Shown here piece by piece: positions 50,543 to 57,881 of a stretch of DNA of 62,058 nt. The position numbers and the translations under genes are program-made. The DNA is from JAHFLV01 sp964367845 (GTDB lineage: Bacteria; Patescibacteriota; Minisyncoccia; Phycocordibacterales; DATGWK01), in contig CAYIYW010000001.1 in NCBI GenBank assembly GCA_964367845.1, positions 1 through 62,058 on the forward strand, in the 5' to 3' direction. Under the pieces are notes generated by a model. The model did not search any database and had not been told where the DNA came from. It saw only the letters and a list, made by a program, of their open reading frames with translations. Position 1 is the first letter of the stretch, and every line of letters begins with the position of its first letter.

Positions 50543-51538
50543 ATGCTAAGTGGTATTGTTCTCATCATAACCGGGGAAAAAGAATGCTCCGTTCCACAAG
50601 TTATCGCGCATCTCCAAAGTATCGGCCAACCGTACTTTCGCCTTGATACCGATTCCTTTTTTGACCGCCGGACACGATTAGCTCTTTCACTTCACTCAGA
50701 TGTCGTGACCGGTTCCATTCAATGTTCTACGGGTGAAATTGACCTCAGTTTAATCAAAAGTGTTTGGTGCAGAAGGCCGAAGAATGTTTGCGCCGCTTGG
50801 ATGGAAGGAGTTATGGAGAGACAGTTTGTGGAGGATGAGGTTTCCTCCTCATTGTGGTCGCTCTATACTTCCCTTGGTATGGTTTTTTGGATGAATCATC
50901 CACTGCGGGCTCGCTACTTGCTAGAACATAACAAGCTGTTGCAGATGAAAATTGCCGCGTCTGCCGGTCTGACGGTTCCAGACACCATTATTACCAATGA
51001 CGCGCACCGGCTAATTCGTTTTTGTGAAGACCACGGCGGAGGCATTGCTGTAAAAGCCGTTCGTTCACGTATTTTTCAGGAAGAGGGAGGGGCTGTTGGA
51101 ATCTACACCAATAAAATTTCCACTGGTTATCTCAAAAAACACATTGCCGACATCACGCTCGCTCCCGTCATGGCTCAAGAGTATGTCAAAAAGGAGATTG
51201 AACTCAGAATCACCGTTGTCGGTCATAGCATCTTTACATGCGCCATCCATTCACAGGATAGCGCTAGAACAAAGGATGATTGGCGACGCTATGATTTTTC
51301 CAGGGTTAAACATGAGCCGTGCGAACTGCCCTCAACTACCAAAAATCAACTCCTTGCATTCATGAAGAAATGCGGTTTGACCTTTGGGGCAATTGACATG
51401 ATCCTGACTCCAGCAGGCGAATACGTTTTTTTAGAGGTCAATCCCAGCGGTCAGTTTGGCTGGATTGAGAATTTGACAGGGTTACCGATTTCAGAATCAA
51501 TTGCTAAAACTCTGTCAGCCCCGCCTCTAAATGAATGA
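50543..51538 (+). CDS. ATP-grasp peptide maturase, MvdC/MvdD-like (graspetide ligase)
   Basis: 331 residues. The N-terminal domain (GIVLIITGEKECSVPQVIAHL, YFRLDTDSFFD, SVWCRRPKN) follows the MvdC/MvdD pre-ATP-grasp layout. The ATP-grasp core has NHPLRARYLLEHNKLLQMKIAASAGLTVPDTI, IAVKAV, the hinge PVMAQEYVKKEIELRITVVG, and the metal-binding GAIDMILTPAGEYVFLEVNPSGQF. Such ligases phosphorylate side-chain carboxylates of a precursor peptide and join them to Thr, Ser or Lys. The candidate substrate is encoded at 49553. Downstream a terminator ends the unit. Confidence 0.85.
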   Translation: MLSGIVLIITGEKECSVPQVIAHLQSIGQPYFRLDTDSFFDRRTRLALSLHSDVVTGSIQCSTGEIDLSLIKSVWCRRPKNVCAAWMEGVMERQFVEDEVSSSLWSLYTSLGMVFWMNHPLRARYLLEHNKLLQMKIAASAGLTVPDTIITNDAHRLIRFCEDHGGGIAVKAVRSRIFQEEGGAVGIYTNKISTGYLKKHIADITLAPVMAQEYVKKEIELRITVVGHSIFTCAIHSQDSARTKDDWRRYDFSRVKHEPCELPSTTKNQLLAFMKKCGLTFGAIDMILTPAGEYVFLEVNPSGQFGWIENLTGLPISESIAKTLSAPPLNE

Positions 51539-51585
51539 ACTTCACTCACGGCGCCGGATTCATTCTCGGGTTCCTTCTCTTCGTA

Positions 51586-51619
51586 AGGTGGTATTGTGTT
51601 GACACACGACCACCTTTTT
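51586..51619 (+). terminator. Rho-independent terminator of the ligase gene
   Basis: AGGTGGT (51586-51592) pairs with ACCACCT (51609-51615), with an inner GTGT/ACAC stem, followed by TTTT. Confidence 0.9.
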
Positions 51620-51766
51620 CTCTGTCAGGAAATTTCGCGAGAACTGCGGCAAGGAGGCATTACAGATTATCCCCAGTTGTGATATTATGGGAAATGTGCT
51701 TGAGGTGGGGGAGCGAATTATTATCCCGCCCGTCCAGATGGATCTGCTTTATTTCTCATTTTTTTT

Positions 51767-52859
51767 GGCATAAAGCACTAAATCGGCGGCCTGTTTTGAG
51801 ACTTCTGCCTTGTGGTTAAGCCACAGTTCGGGTATTTTTTAGTAACCATGACTAAAAAAACACAAAAAATGTCCGAATTGCGGCTCAACTAACACCAAGA
51901 AAAGAGGATACCAACGGCACATCCAGACCTGGAGTTGTAATGATTGCGGAAGGCGGTTTAGAAACAAAAGAAGAGAAAGGGTTGCATTTCAAAAAAGAAT
52001 TTGGTCCGAATTTGTATTTGAGAAACAAACCCTTCGAGAATTGAAGGGGGAATATGGCGTATACAGACAAACTCTCAAAAATGCCTTGAGTTCATACCGG
52101 GCTCCAGAGAAAATCCACGACCCAAGAAAAATCAACCTGGTTGTCGATGCCCTCTACTTTGGTGAAAGAAAGGGAGAGACAAGTTGGTGTGCGCTAGTCT
52201 TCCGGGATCCTAAGAGGAAAGAGAACCTCTGGTGGGGATTTTTTGATACTGAAACGACCAGTGCTTACGTTACAGGCAGAAAATATCTAGAAAACCTGGG
52301 TTACACCATTCTCTCTGTCACTGGAGATGGATTTGGTGGCTTGAGACAAGCTTTTTCTGGCATTTCTTTCCAAATGTGCCATGTTCATATGGAAAGAATT
52401 GTCATCGCCGGTACAACTAGGAAACCCATTCTTGAAGCCGGCCAAGCGTTACTCGCACTTGTGAGATTACTCCACCAAAAAATTGATGGCGAGGCATTTA
52501 AACACTACTTTCAAAAATATCTGGAGAAATACCGAGACTTTTTGAATGAAAAGACGATTAATCCAGAAACAGAAGTGATTTCTCTCACCCACGAGCCACT
52601 CCACAAGGCGACTATGTCTTTAGTTAGATTTCTGCCATATCTTTTTGTATTCGAACAAAACAAGAATATCTCCCGAACAACTAATTCTCTAGAAGGTCAC
52701 TTTTCCCACATCAGAGATATTGTTGGGGTACATCGAGGACTCCAGAGACCGCATGTGGAGCGAATGCTACACACTATTTTTCTTGCCTCAACTATCGCTC
52801 CAACCAAGAAAAAACTGAAACACATACTCTAAAAAGCCGCCGATTTAGTGCTTTATACC
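51767..52859 (+). mobile_element. Complete insertion sequence, 1093 bp, with 24-bp terminal inverted repeats
   Basis: The left end begins GGCATAAAGCACTAAATCGG (51767) and the right end is its complement up to 52859, identical at 23 of 24 positions. One transposase occupies the interior. No clear target-site duplication is visible. The right end abuts the truncated IS30-type transposase, suggesting insertion into or next to that older element. The IS family is uncertain. Confidence 0.88.
51852..52832 (+). CDS. Zinc-ribbon DDE/MULE-like transposase of the IS (start out of frame)
   Basis: Open from the codon after a TGA at 51849. KCPNCGSTNTKKRGYQRH and TWSCNDCGRRFRNK form an N-terminal Cys4 zinc ribbon. 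The catalytic domain follows: NLVVDALYFGERKG (first Asp), SVTGDGFGGLRQAF (second Asp), FQMCHVHMERI, and TTNSLEGHFSHIRD (final Glu). The only nearby ATG (51848) is in a different frame, separated by an A7 and an A6 run. Either a homopolymer error or programmed frameshifting joins them. An internal ATG at 52041 would omit the ribbon. Confidence 0.82.
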   Translation, partial: LKKHKKCPNCGSTNTKKRGYQRHIQTWSCNDCGRRFRNKRRERVAFQKRIWSEFVFEKQTLRELKGEYGVYRQTLKNALSSYRAPEKIHDPRKINLVVDALYFGERKGETSWCALVFRDPKRKENLWWGFFDTETTSAYVTGRKYLENLGYTILSVTGDGFGGLRQAFSGISFQMCHVHMERIVIAGTTRKPILEAGQALLALVRLLHQKIDGEAFKHYFQKYLEKYRDFLNEKTINPETEVISLTHEPLHKATMSLVRFLPYLFVFEQNKNISRTTNSLEGHFSHIRDIVGVHRGLQRPHVERMLHTIFLASTIAPTKKKLKHIL

Positions 52860-53254
52860 GAAAAACCGGTCTGGTTTTCATCACCAAAATTCAAGACCAC
52901 ACATCAGAGGTCACCAAAAATGCGGTGGTTAAAAGACTTTCGGTACTACCCAAGGAAGCTCGCAAGAGTGCGACCTCCGACAACGGCACGGAAAACTTTT
53001 TGTATGATGAGGTGCAATTCACTTTGGATATTTTGTGGTTCTTTGCTCATCCGTATCACTCTTGGGAGCGTGGCACGAACGAAAACACCAACGGTCTCAT
53101 CCGTTGGTACTTTCCAAAGGGTACGGATTTTGCCACAATTAGTGATGAGACCATCAAAGTTGCTGAAGACGCATTAAACAATCGTCCGAGAAAGCGACTT
53201 GGCTGGAAAACCCCATTAGAAGCATTTAACGAAAGTGTTGCATTTCAATATTGA
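52860..53254 (+). pseudogene. IS30-type transposase, C-terminal remnant
   Basis: Reads RKTGLVFITKIQDHTSEV, then ATSDNGTENF, FAHPYHSWERGTNENTNG, WYFPKGTDFATIS and ALNNRPRKRLGWKTPLEAF, the end of an IS30-family DDE transposase. The N-terminal half is absent upstream, where the complete IS sits. The element cannot transpose by itself. Confidence 0.88.
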
Positions 53255-53271
53255 ATCTACCGAACGTGAGA

Positions 53272-53354
53272 TTGACACACGGCACATGAACATGTTACTA
53301 TCAGCGCGGGTTTCATTCCAGTTCTTTAACACCTAACAAAGGAAGGAGGACGAA
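53272..53354 (+). promoter_or_regulatory. Promoter and boxA leader of the 53355 gene
   Basis: TTGACA (53272-53277), 18 nt, TACTAT (53296-53301). The leader of about 48 nt holds AGTTCTTTAACA (53320-53331), identical to the 41661 element and 10 of 12 to rrn boxA, then SD GGAAGGAGG and a GTG start. Confidence 0.7.
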
Positions 53355-53945
53355 GTGCCTAATGTCCACCAGATTATGGGAATCGCGGCGGGGATTGTGT
53401 CTCTCATCGCTTTCATCCCGTACATTACCTCGACTATTCGAGGTAATACGAAACCGAATAGGGCAACATGGTGGATTTGGACGGTAGTTGGAGTATTGCT
53501 TGCAAGCAGCTATCGCTACTCTGGTGCCACAAATACCATTTGGGTTTCAATCAGTTACATACTGGGGCCTTTTGTTGCTGCCCTTGTATCCATCAAATAT
53601 GGAGAGGGGGGGTGGACGCGATTGGATCGGTGTTGCATTCTGGGGGCACTGGTTAGCCTGGGACTGTGGTGGTTTTTTGACTCCGCATTAATTGGGTTGA
53701 TTGCCGGTTTGTTTATCGATTTTTTCGGCTCTATTCCTACGATACGGAAATCGTACCTGGAGCCAGGAAAAGAAAATAGGTTGGCGTGGATGCTCGCATT
53801 CAGCGCCAACGCTATAAATCTATTCGCAATTGATAAAGTGGATTTCGTACTCATGATCTATCCGCTTTACATGTTCATCGCAGTCGGGGTCATAACTGTG
53901 TTGGTAGTGTGTCCAAGAAAGCATAAAGGTCGCAAGATAAAATAA
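53355..53945 (+). CDS. PQ-loop/SWEET-like membrane protein
   Basis: 196 residues, about seven TM helices. IGLIAFIPY-like IVSLIAFIPYITSTIRGNTKPNRATWWIWTVVG and, later, FFGSIPTIRKSYLEPGKENRLAWMLAF form two PQ-loop-like halves (Pro in helix 1, x-x-K-P-N-x-A-T/W motif). The pattern recurs in the divergent protein at 593. The GTG start is set by GGAGG. A stand-alone unit with its own promoter and terminator. Substrate unknown; SemiSWEET-type sugar transport is only one possibility. Confidence 0.8.
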   Translation: MPNVHQIMGIAAGIVSLIAFIPYITSTIRGNTKPNRATWWIWTVVGVLLASSYRYSGATNTIWVSISYILGPFVAALVSIKYGEGGWTRLDRCCILGALVSLGLWWFFDSALIGLIAGLFIDFFGSIPTIRKSYLEPGKENRLAWMLAFSANAINLFAIDKVDFVLMIYPLYMFIAVGVITVLVVCPRKHKGRKIK

Positions 53946-53976
53946 CCACTGGAATGCTAATCCCGGTGGTTTTTAA
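53944..53976 (+). terminator. Rho-independent terminator
   Basis: AACCACTGG pairs with CCGGTGGTT (one mismatch), followed by TTTTAATA. Confidence 0.85.
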
Positions 53977-54039
53977 TACAAGATGTAGTAGTATATTAAT
54001 TACGACCTATCTAAAGATTTAACTAGTTACTTAAATTTT

Positions 54040-54552
54040 ATGTCAGAAAGATTACTACCAAGATACGCTTTTTTTATCGCCGGAACAGGTAGACATACTG
54101 AACGACTTCAAGCGTTTGACAGAGCACTTATTGATGCCGGACCCCTGGCACATAACCTTGTTACGGTTTCGAGTATTCTTCCAGCGAAATGCAAAATTAT
54201 ATCACCCAAAGAGGGTTTTAAAATGCTCATTCCTGGCCAAATCACTTTTTGTGTCATGGCAAGACAAGATACCAACGAACTGAGTGAGGTTGCCTCAGCT
54301 GCAATTGGGTCAGTGAGGGCAAAAAACATTAATACATTTGGATATATCTCTGAATATCACGGTAATGTTACAAGTAAAAAGGAAGCTGAAACAATAGCCA
54401 AGAAACTTGCGACAGAGATGTTTCTGAAAAAATTAAGTTCTTCAAAAGGGAGCCCCGACCTTGAATCTGCCCATGCAGTTAGTGCATCTATTAAACAAAC
54501 GAATGGTAACGAATGGGTATGCGCCGTGGCTCTTTGTGTTTTTGTGTTGTAG
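54040..54552 (+). CDS. Pyruvoyl-dependent arginine decarboxylase
   Basis: Converts arginine to agmatine for polyamine synthesis, using a pyruvoyl group made by self-cleavage. The 170 residues contain HNLVTVSSILPAKCKII near residue 40, where cleavage between the two Ser residues creates the pyruvoyl chain. GFISEYHG-like TFGYISEYHGNVTSKKEAE near residue 105 and the C-terminal VCAVALCVFVL strand fit the family. Normal length. No downstream agmatine gene is visible in the window. Confidence 0.92.
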   Translation: MSERLLPRYAFFIAGTGRHTERLQAFDRALIDAGPLAHNLVTVSSILPAKCKIISPKEGFKMLIPGQITFCVMARQDTNELSEVASAAIGSVRAKNINTFGYISEYHGNVTSKKEAETIAKKLATEMFLKKLSSSKGSPDLESAHAVSASIKQTNGNEWVCAVALCVFVL

Positions 54553-54563
54553 GGATGTGGGGA

Positions 54564-56282
54564 TTATTTTTTACTCACTAAATAATTGCCTATTGCTAGA
54601 TAATCCATCTTTGTGCGCGAAAATGTTTTAATGGCGTCGTCAGGCGAACAGACTATTGGTTCGTTATCATTGAATGATGTATTTAGTACAAGCGGTACTC
54701 CGGTCAGTTTGCAAAAACGAGAAATGAGTTTGTGATATAACGGGTTAGTCTTTTTGTTAACTAGTTGTATCCGACTTGTCCCATCAACATGTGTTACTGC
54801 TGGAATCTGCTTCTGCCTAAGTTTTTTAACATCATAATTAACCTCCATGAATTCAGCTGAAATTGACTCGCAATTTTTAGGCATGACAAACCAGCTAGAT
54901 GCTTTCTCCGATAGAACGCTAGGAGCAAAAGGACGAAAAGGTTCACGCCTTTTGATTCGCTCATTAAGAATTTTTTTCATGTCAGATCGGCGCGGGTCGG
55001 CGAGTAGGGATCGGTTGCCAAGAGCGCGGGGACCCCATTCGGCTCTTCCTTGAAACCAACCCACGATATTTCCTTCAGATATTTTTTCTGCCACCTCCTT
55101 GGTAATATCTTTAGCTTTGTGATAAGACACTCCTGTTTGGTCAAGGGCAGTCTTGATATCTGTGTTCGAATAATGTGGGCCCCAGTAGACATTATCCATA
55201 ACAGCCACTCTATTTTTTTTAAGTATTTGATTCCAGATGTAATATGCGACGCCAAGAGCTGTTCCCGCATCATTTGCGGCCGGCTGGATGTACAAATGTT
55301 CATACAAATTCTGGTTCATAAGGATACCATTCGACACACAATTTAAAGCAACACCGCCCGCCATACAAATATTTTTTGTTTCAACTCTCCTCTTAAGAAA
55401 TTTGGCCAAGTGAATGACAATATCATTGGTTATCTTTTGCAGTGCTGCGGCTATATCTTTTTGATCTCTTGTTATTTCGGCTGGCGAATTAATTCTTTTA
55501 ATGCCGAATATTTTTTCAAGTGGTTTGAAGTTGTCTAAACGAAAACGCATAATATTATTATCAACAGTGAACTCCCCTTCAGAACATAGTGCGACTATAT
55601 TTTGAAAGGTTTTATAAAAACGTTTCGGATTTCCATACGCCGCTAACCCCATTACCTTCGATGAATCGTATTCTGTGAAGCCCACATACGCGCTGATTTT
55701 TTCCCAAAGGAAACCAAGCGAGTTGGGATATGAGATTTCTTTAATGACTTGAATGTTGTTGTCTTTTCCGTAACCAAGCCATGTACTTGAAAACTCCCCA
55801 ATCCCATCAACTGATAAAATTGCCGATTCACTAAAGGGGGAGACGAAAAAAGCGCTACTCGCATGACAGATGTGATGTGGAATCCACAATATCTTTTTGG
55901 TTATGTTGCTGTTAGCCAGTTTATTTAGCATCGACGGAATACGCATAATCTTTCTGTGGAATAATTTTTCCCCCTTTTTACTACCCCAGTCATCTTCAAT
56001 GTAGTAAGGGTCGCTATTGATATTTTTTAGACGATCATCTGGAAAAAATGAAAGCCCAAAATAATCAACATCTTTGAGAGAAATGCCGGCAACATCAAGG
56101 CAGTACTGGATTGATTTTTCAGGTAAAGTGTCGGGGTTATCAACAAGTGATTTTTTCCCCCGTTTAATGCGAGAAAATCTTTCTTCCTCAACTGCGGCCA
56201 ATATCTTACCATTCTTAAGAATACAAGCCGACAGTTCGTGATAGACAAAGTTGAGTCCAAGGATATAAATTGGATTTTTCAT
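54564..56282 (-). CDS. Carbamoyltransferase, NodU/CmcH/TobZ family
   Basis: 572 residues. The N-terminal Kae1-like domain shows GLNFVYHELSACIL, EEERFSRIKRGK, and the metal-binding HHICHASSAFFVSPF near residue 145. NICMAGGVALNCVSNGILM follows. The C-terminal YrdC-like domain has VGWFQGRAEWGPRALGNRSLLADPR and FRPFAPSVL. These enzymes move a carbamoyl group from carbamoyl phosphate via carbamoyl-AMP to a hydroxyl on a sugar or secondary metabolite. The acceptor is unknown and no glycosyltransferase cluster is adjacent. Confidence 0.93.
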   Translation of the reverse strand: MKNPIYILGLNFVYHELSACILKNGKILAAVEEERFSRIKRGKKSLVDNPDTLPEKSIQYCLDVAGISLKDVDYFGLSFFPDDRLKNINSDPYYIEDDWGSKKGEKLFHRKIMRIPSMLNKLANSNITKKILWIPHHICHASSAFFVSPFSESAILSVDGIGEFSSTWLGYGKDNNIQVIKEISYPNSLGFLWEKISAYVGFTEYDSSKVMGLAAYGNPKRFYKTFQNIVALCSEGEFTVDNNIMRFRLDNFKPLEKIFGIKRINSPAEITRDQKDIAAALQKITNDIVIHLAKFLKRRVETKNICMAGGVALNCVSNGILMNQNLYEHLYIQPAANDAGTALGVAYYIWNQILKKNRVAVMDNVYWGPHYSNTDIKTALDQTGVSYHKAKDITKEVAEKISEGNIVGWFQGRAEWGPRALGNRSLLADPRRSDMKKILNERIKRREPFRPFAPSVLSEKASSWFVMPKNCESISAEFMEVNYDVKKLRQKQIPAVTHVDGTSRIQLVNKKTNPLYHKLISRFCKLTGVPLVLNTSFNDNEPIVCSPDDAIKTFSRTKMDYLAIGNYLVSKK

Positions 56283-56342
56283 ATGAATGGACTTGATTGT
56301 ACATGAATATCCTATATAATCTAATACATAATACGATACGAC

Positions 56343-57188
56343 ATGAAGACAAACATCGTTACCAAAATTCTCATACTTGATTACACTCTGGCCTTGGTGG
56401 TAGTTGTTGCTTTATATTCTTTAAATATCACATACTCATTAGCCAACGATCTTTACGGAGTGCTGTTTTTGGGGTTTATCCCAGTCGTTGGCGGAATCAA
56501 TGGTTTATTAATTGCTAGGCGGTGGGGGTCGTTTCAAAGCACCGTGGGTAGAGCAATTATTTTCCTCTCGTTGGGTTTGATTTCCTGGGGACTTGGTACA
56601 TACATTTTTTCGGGGGTTTACAATTTTTTATTACAGATAGAAGTACCTTATCCATCTCTTGCAGATGCGTGGTACATAATAAGTTTGCCGTTATGGGCAA
56701 TCGGAATGATTCAATTGTCTCGGGCCATGGGGGCAAAGTATGGATTACGCTCATCAAAAGGGAAAGCAGCTCTTTTGGTTATTCCAATACTAATAATCAT
56801 AATTTCATATTATCTTCTCGTGCATGTTGCTCGTGGGGGGTCAATTGATTTCTCAAACCAAGGCATTCTCAAGGTCTTCTTTGATCTTGCTTATCCAATA
56901 GGAGATGTTGTCATTTTAACGCTGGCAACTTTAGTTTACGGTTTATCCTACAAGTATTTCGGTGGTGTTTTTAAGAAAGCTATTTATGCGATTCTTCTAG
57001 GATTTGTTGTCCTATATTTTGCCGACTTCTCTTTTTCCTATACCACAACCCTTGAAACATTTTTTCCGGCTGACTGGGTGGATTATTTGTTTACGACAGC
57101 CATGTTTATTTTGTCGATAGGTATTGCAATGCTTGATCCAAATGTTTCAAGAGAAGGTACTATAAGCGATATAAACCTCACCAAATAG
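56343..57188 (+). CDS. Seven-TM membrane protein (unknown, sensor-like)
   Basis: 281 residues with about seven or eight TM helices (first TYLALVVVVALYSL-like segment near residue 15) and short loops. SLADAWYIISLPLWAIGM and DFSFSYTTTLETFFPADWVDYLF recur in 7TM regions fused to signalling domains in other bacteria. Here it stands alone. A TACGAT -10 lies 5 nt before the ATG (leaderless). It is followed 14 nt later by a small soluble protein, likely its partner. Confidence 0.75.
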   Translation: MKTNIVTKILILDYTLALVVVVALYSLNITYSLANDLYGVLFLGFIPVVGGINGLLIARRWGSFQSTVGRAIIFLSLGLISWGLGTYIFSGVYNFLLQIEVPYPSLADAWYIISLPLWAIGMIQLSRAMGAKYGLRSSKGKAALLVIPILIIIISYYLLVHVARGGSIDFSNQGILKVFFDLAYPIGDVVILTLATLVYGLSYKYFGGVFKKAIYAILLGFVVLYFADFSFSYTTTLETFFPADWVDYLFTTAMFILSIGIAMLDPNVSREGTISDINLTK

Positions 57189-57202
57189 GATAGATAATCC
57201 CC

Positions 57203-57496
57203 ATGACCACTCTAGACCAAATTGCAGGAAAAATAATCAAAGAACAAGAATTCATTGTTGGTCCTATTGCTTGGAATGAGGCGAAGAAAGTGAGGGGTAT
57301 TCGTGTCATTGATTCCAATACTCACACCGTAACCATTGAAAACGGTGATGCAAAGGAGGTCATAAACAAACTTGTCAGTCAATATGAGCGACTCTTCGGA
57401 AGAGCTTCACATGAAGTATGTCGCGATGCAGTGGCTAACATTATTACTGAATTACCGCTTACTGATGTGCCATCCAGCTTGGCGCCACAGGCATAA
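57203..57496 (+). CDS. Small soluble protein, 97 residues (unknown)
   Basis: MTTLDQIAGKIIKEQEFIVGPIAW, then a beta hairpin (VIDSNTHTVTIENGD), then helices (KEVINKLVSQYERLFGRASHEVC) ending PSSLAPQA. Lies 14 nt after the 7TM gene and probably shares its message. The helical end could be a phosphorelay or dimerisation segment. No family recognised. Confidence 0.65.
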   Translation: MTTLDQIAGKIIKEQEFIVGPIAWNEAKKVRGIRVIDSNTHTVTIENGDAKEVINKLVSQYERLFGRASHEVCRDAVANIITELPLTDVPSSLAPQA

Positions 57497-57683
57497 AAAC
57501 GAACAATCTTCTCCGCCACTAACTCTCGTTTTGATTTCCTAATTCTTGCCATTCACGGGCGTTTTTTGATGTGGTTTTGAAATTCAGTATGTGGTTTTAT
57601 GGGGTTAATTGGCGTATAATATGGTTGCGCTATCTTCACATCATGAGTTTTTTGCTCTTTGATTGCCAGCGAAAACATGTAAA

Positions 57684-57881
57684 ATGATTCATATGGTCAG
57701 CAAGAACTCAAAGATTTTTTTCATAATTCTCCTTTTCGTAGTTCTGTCCTCAATAGCGTATACATATTACGATACGATGTTCTTGAGAAGATTTGACATT
57801 TTCGTTTCCGAGGACGAGATACCAACATATTCAGACCTTTTAGGTGAAACAAAAGGATTGGTTGACTCATATGTACAATAA
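57684..57881 (+). CDS. Small single-TM protein upstream of the histidine kinase
   Basis: About 65 residues. One TM (IFFIILLFVVLSSIAYTYY) then a short extracytoplasmic tail with several acidic residues (FVSEDEIPTYSDLLGE). It overlaps the kinase start by about 11 nt, which implies coupling. An ATG at 57693 is an alternative start. It may be a small signal-input partner of the kinase (inference). Confidence 0.6.
   Translation: MIHMVSKNSKIFFIILLFVVLSSIAYTYYDTMFLRRFDIFVSEDEIPTYSDLLGETKGLVDSYVQ

Noticed and set aside
52860..53254. Functional IS30 element
   Set aside because: Only the C-terminal half of the transposase remains and no matching left end is present.
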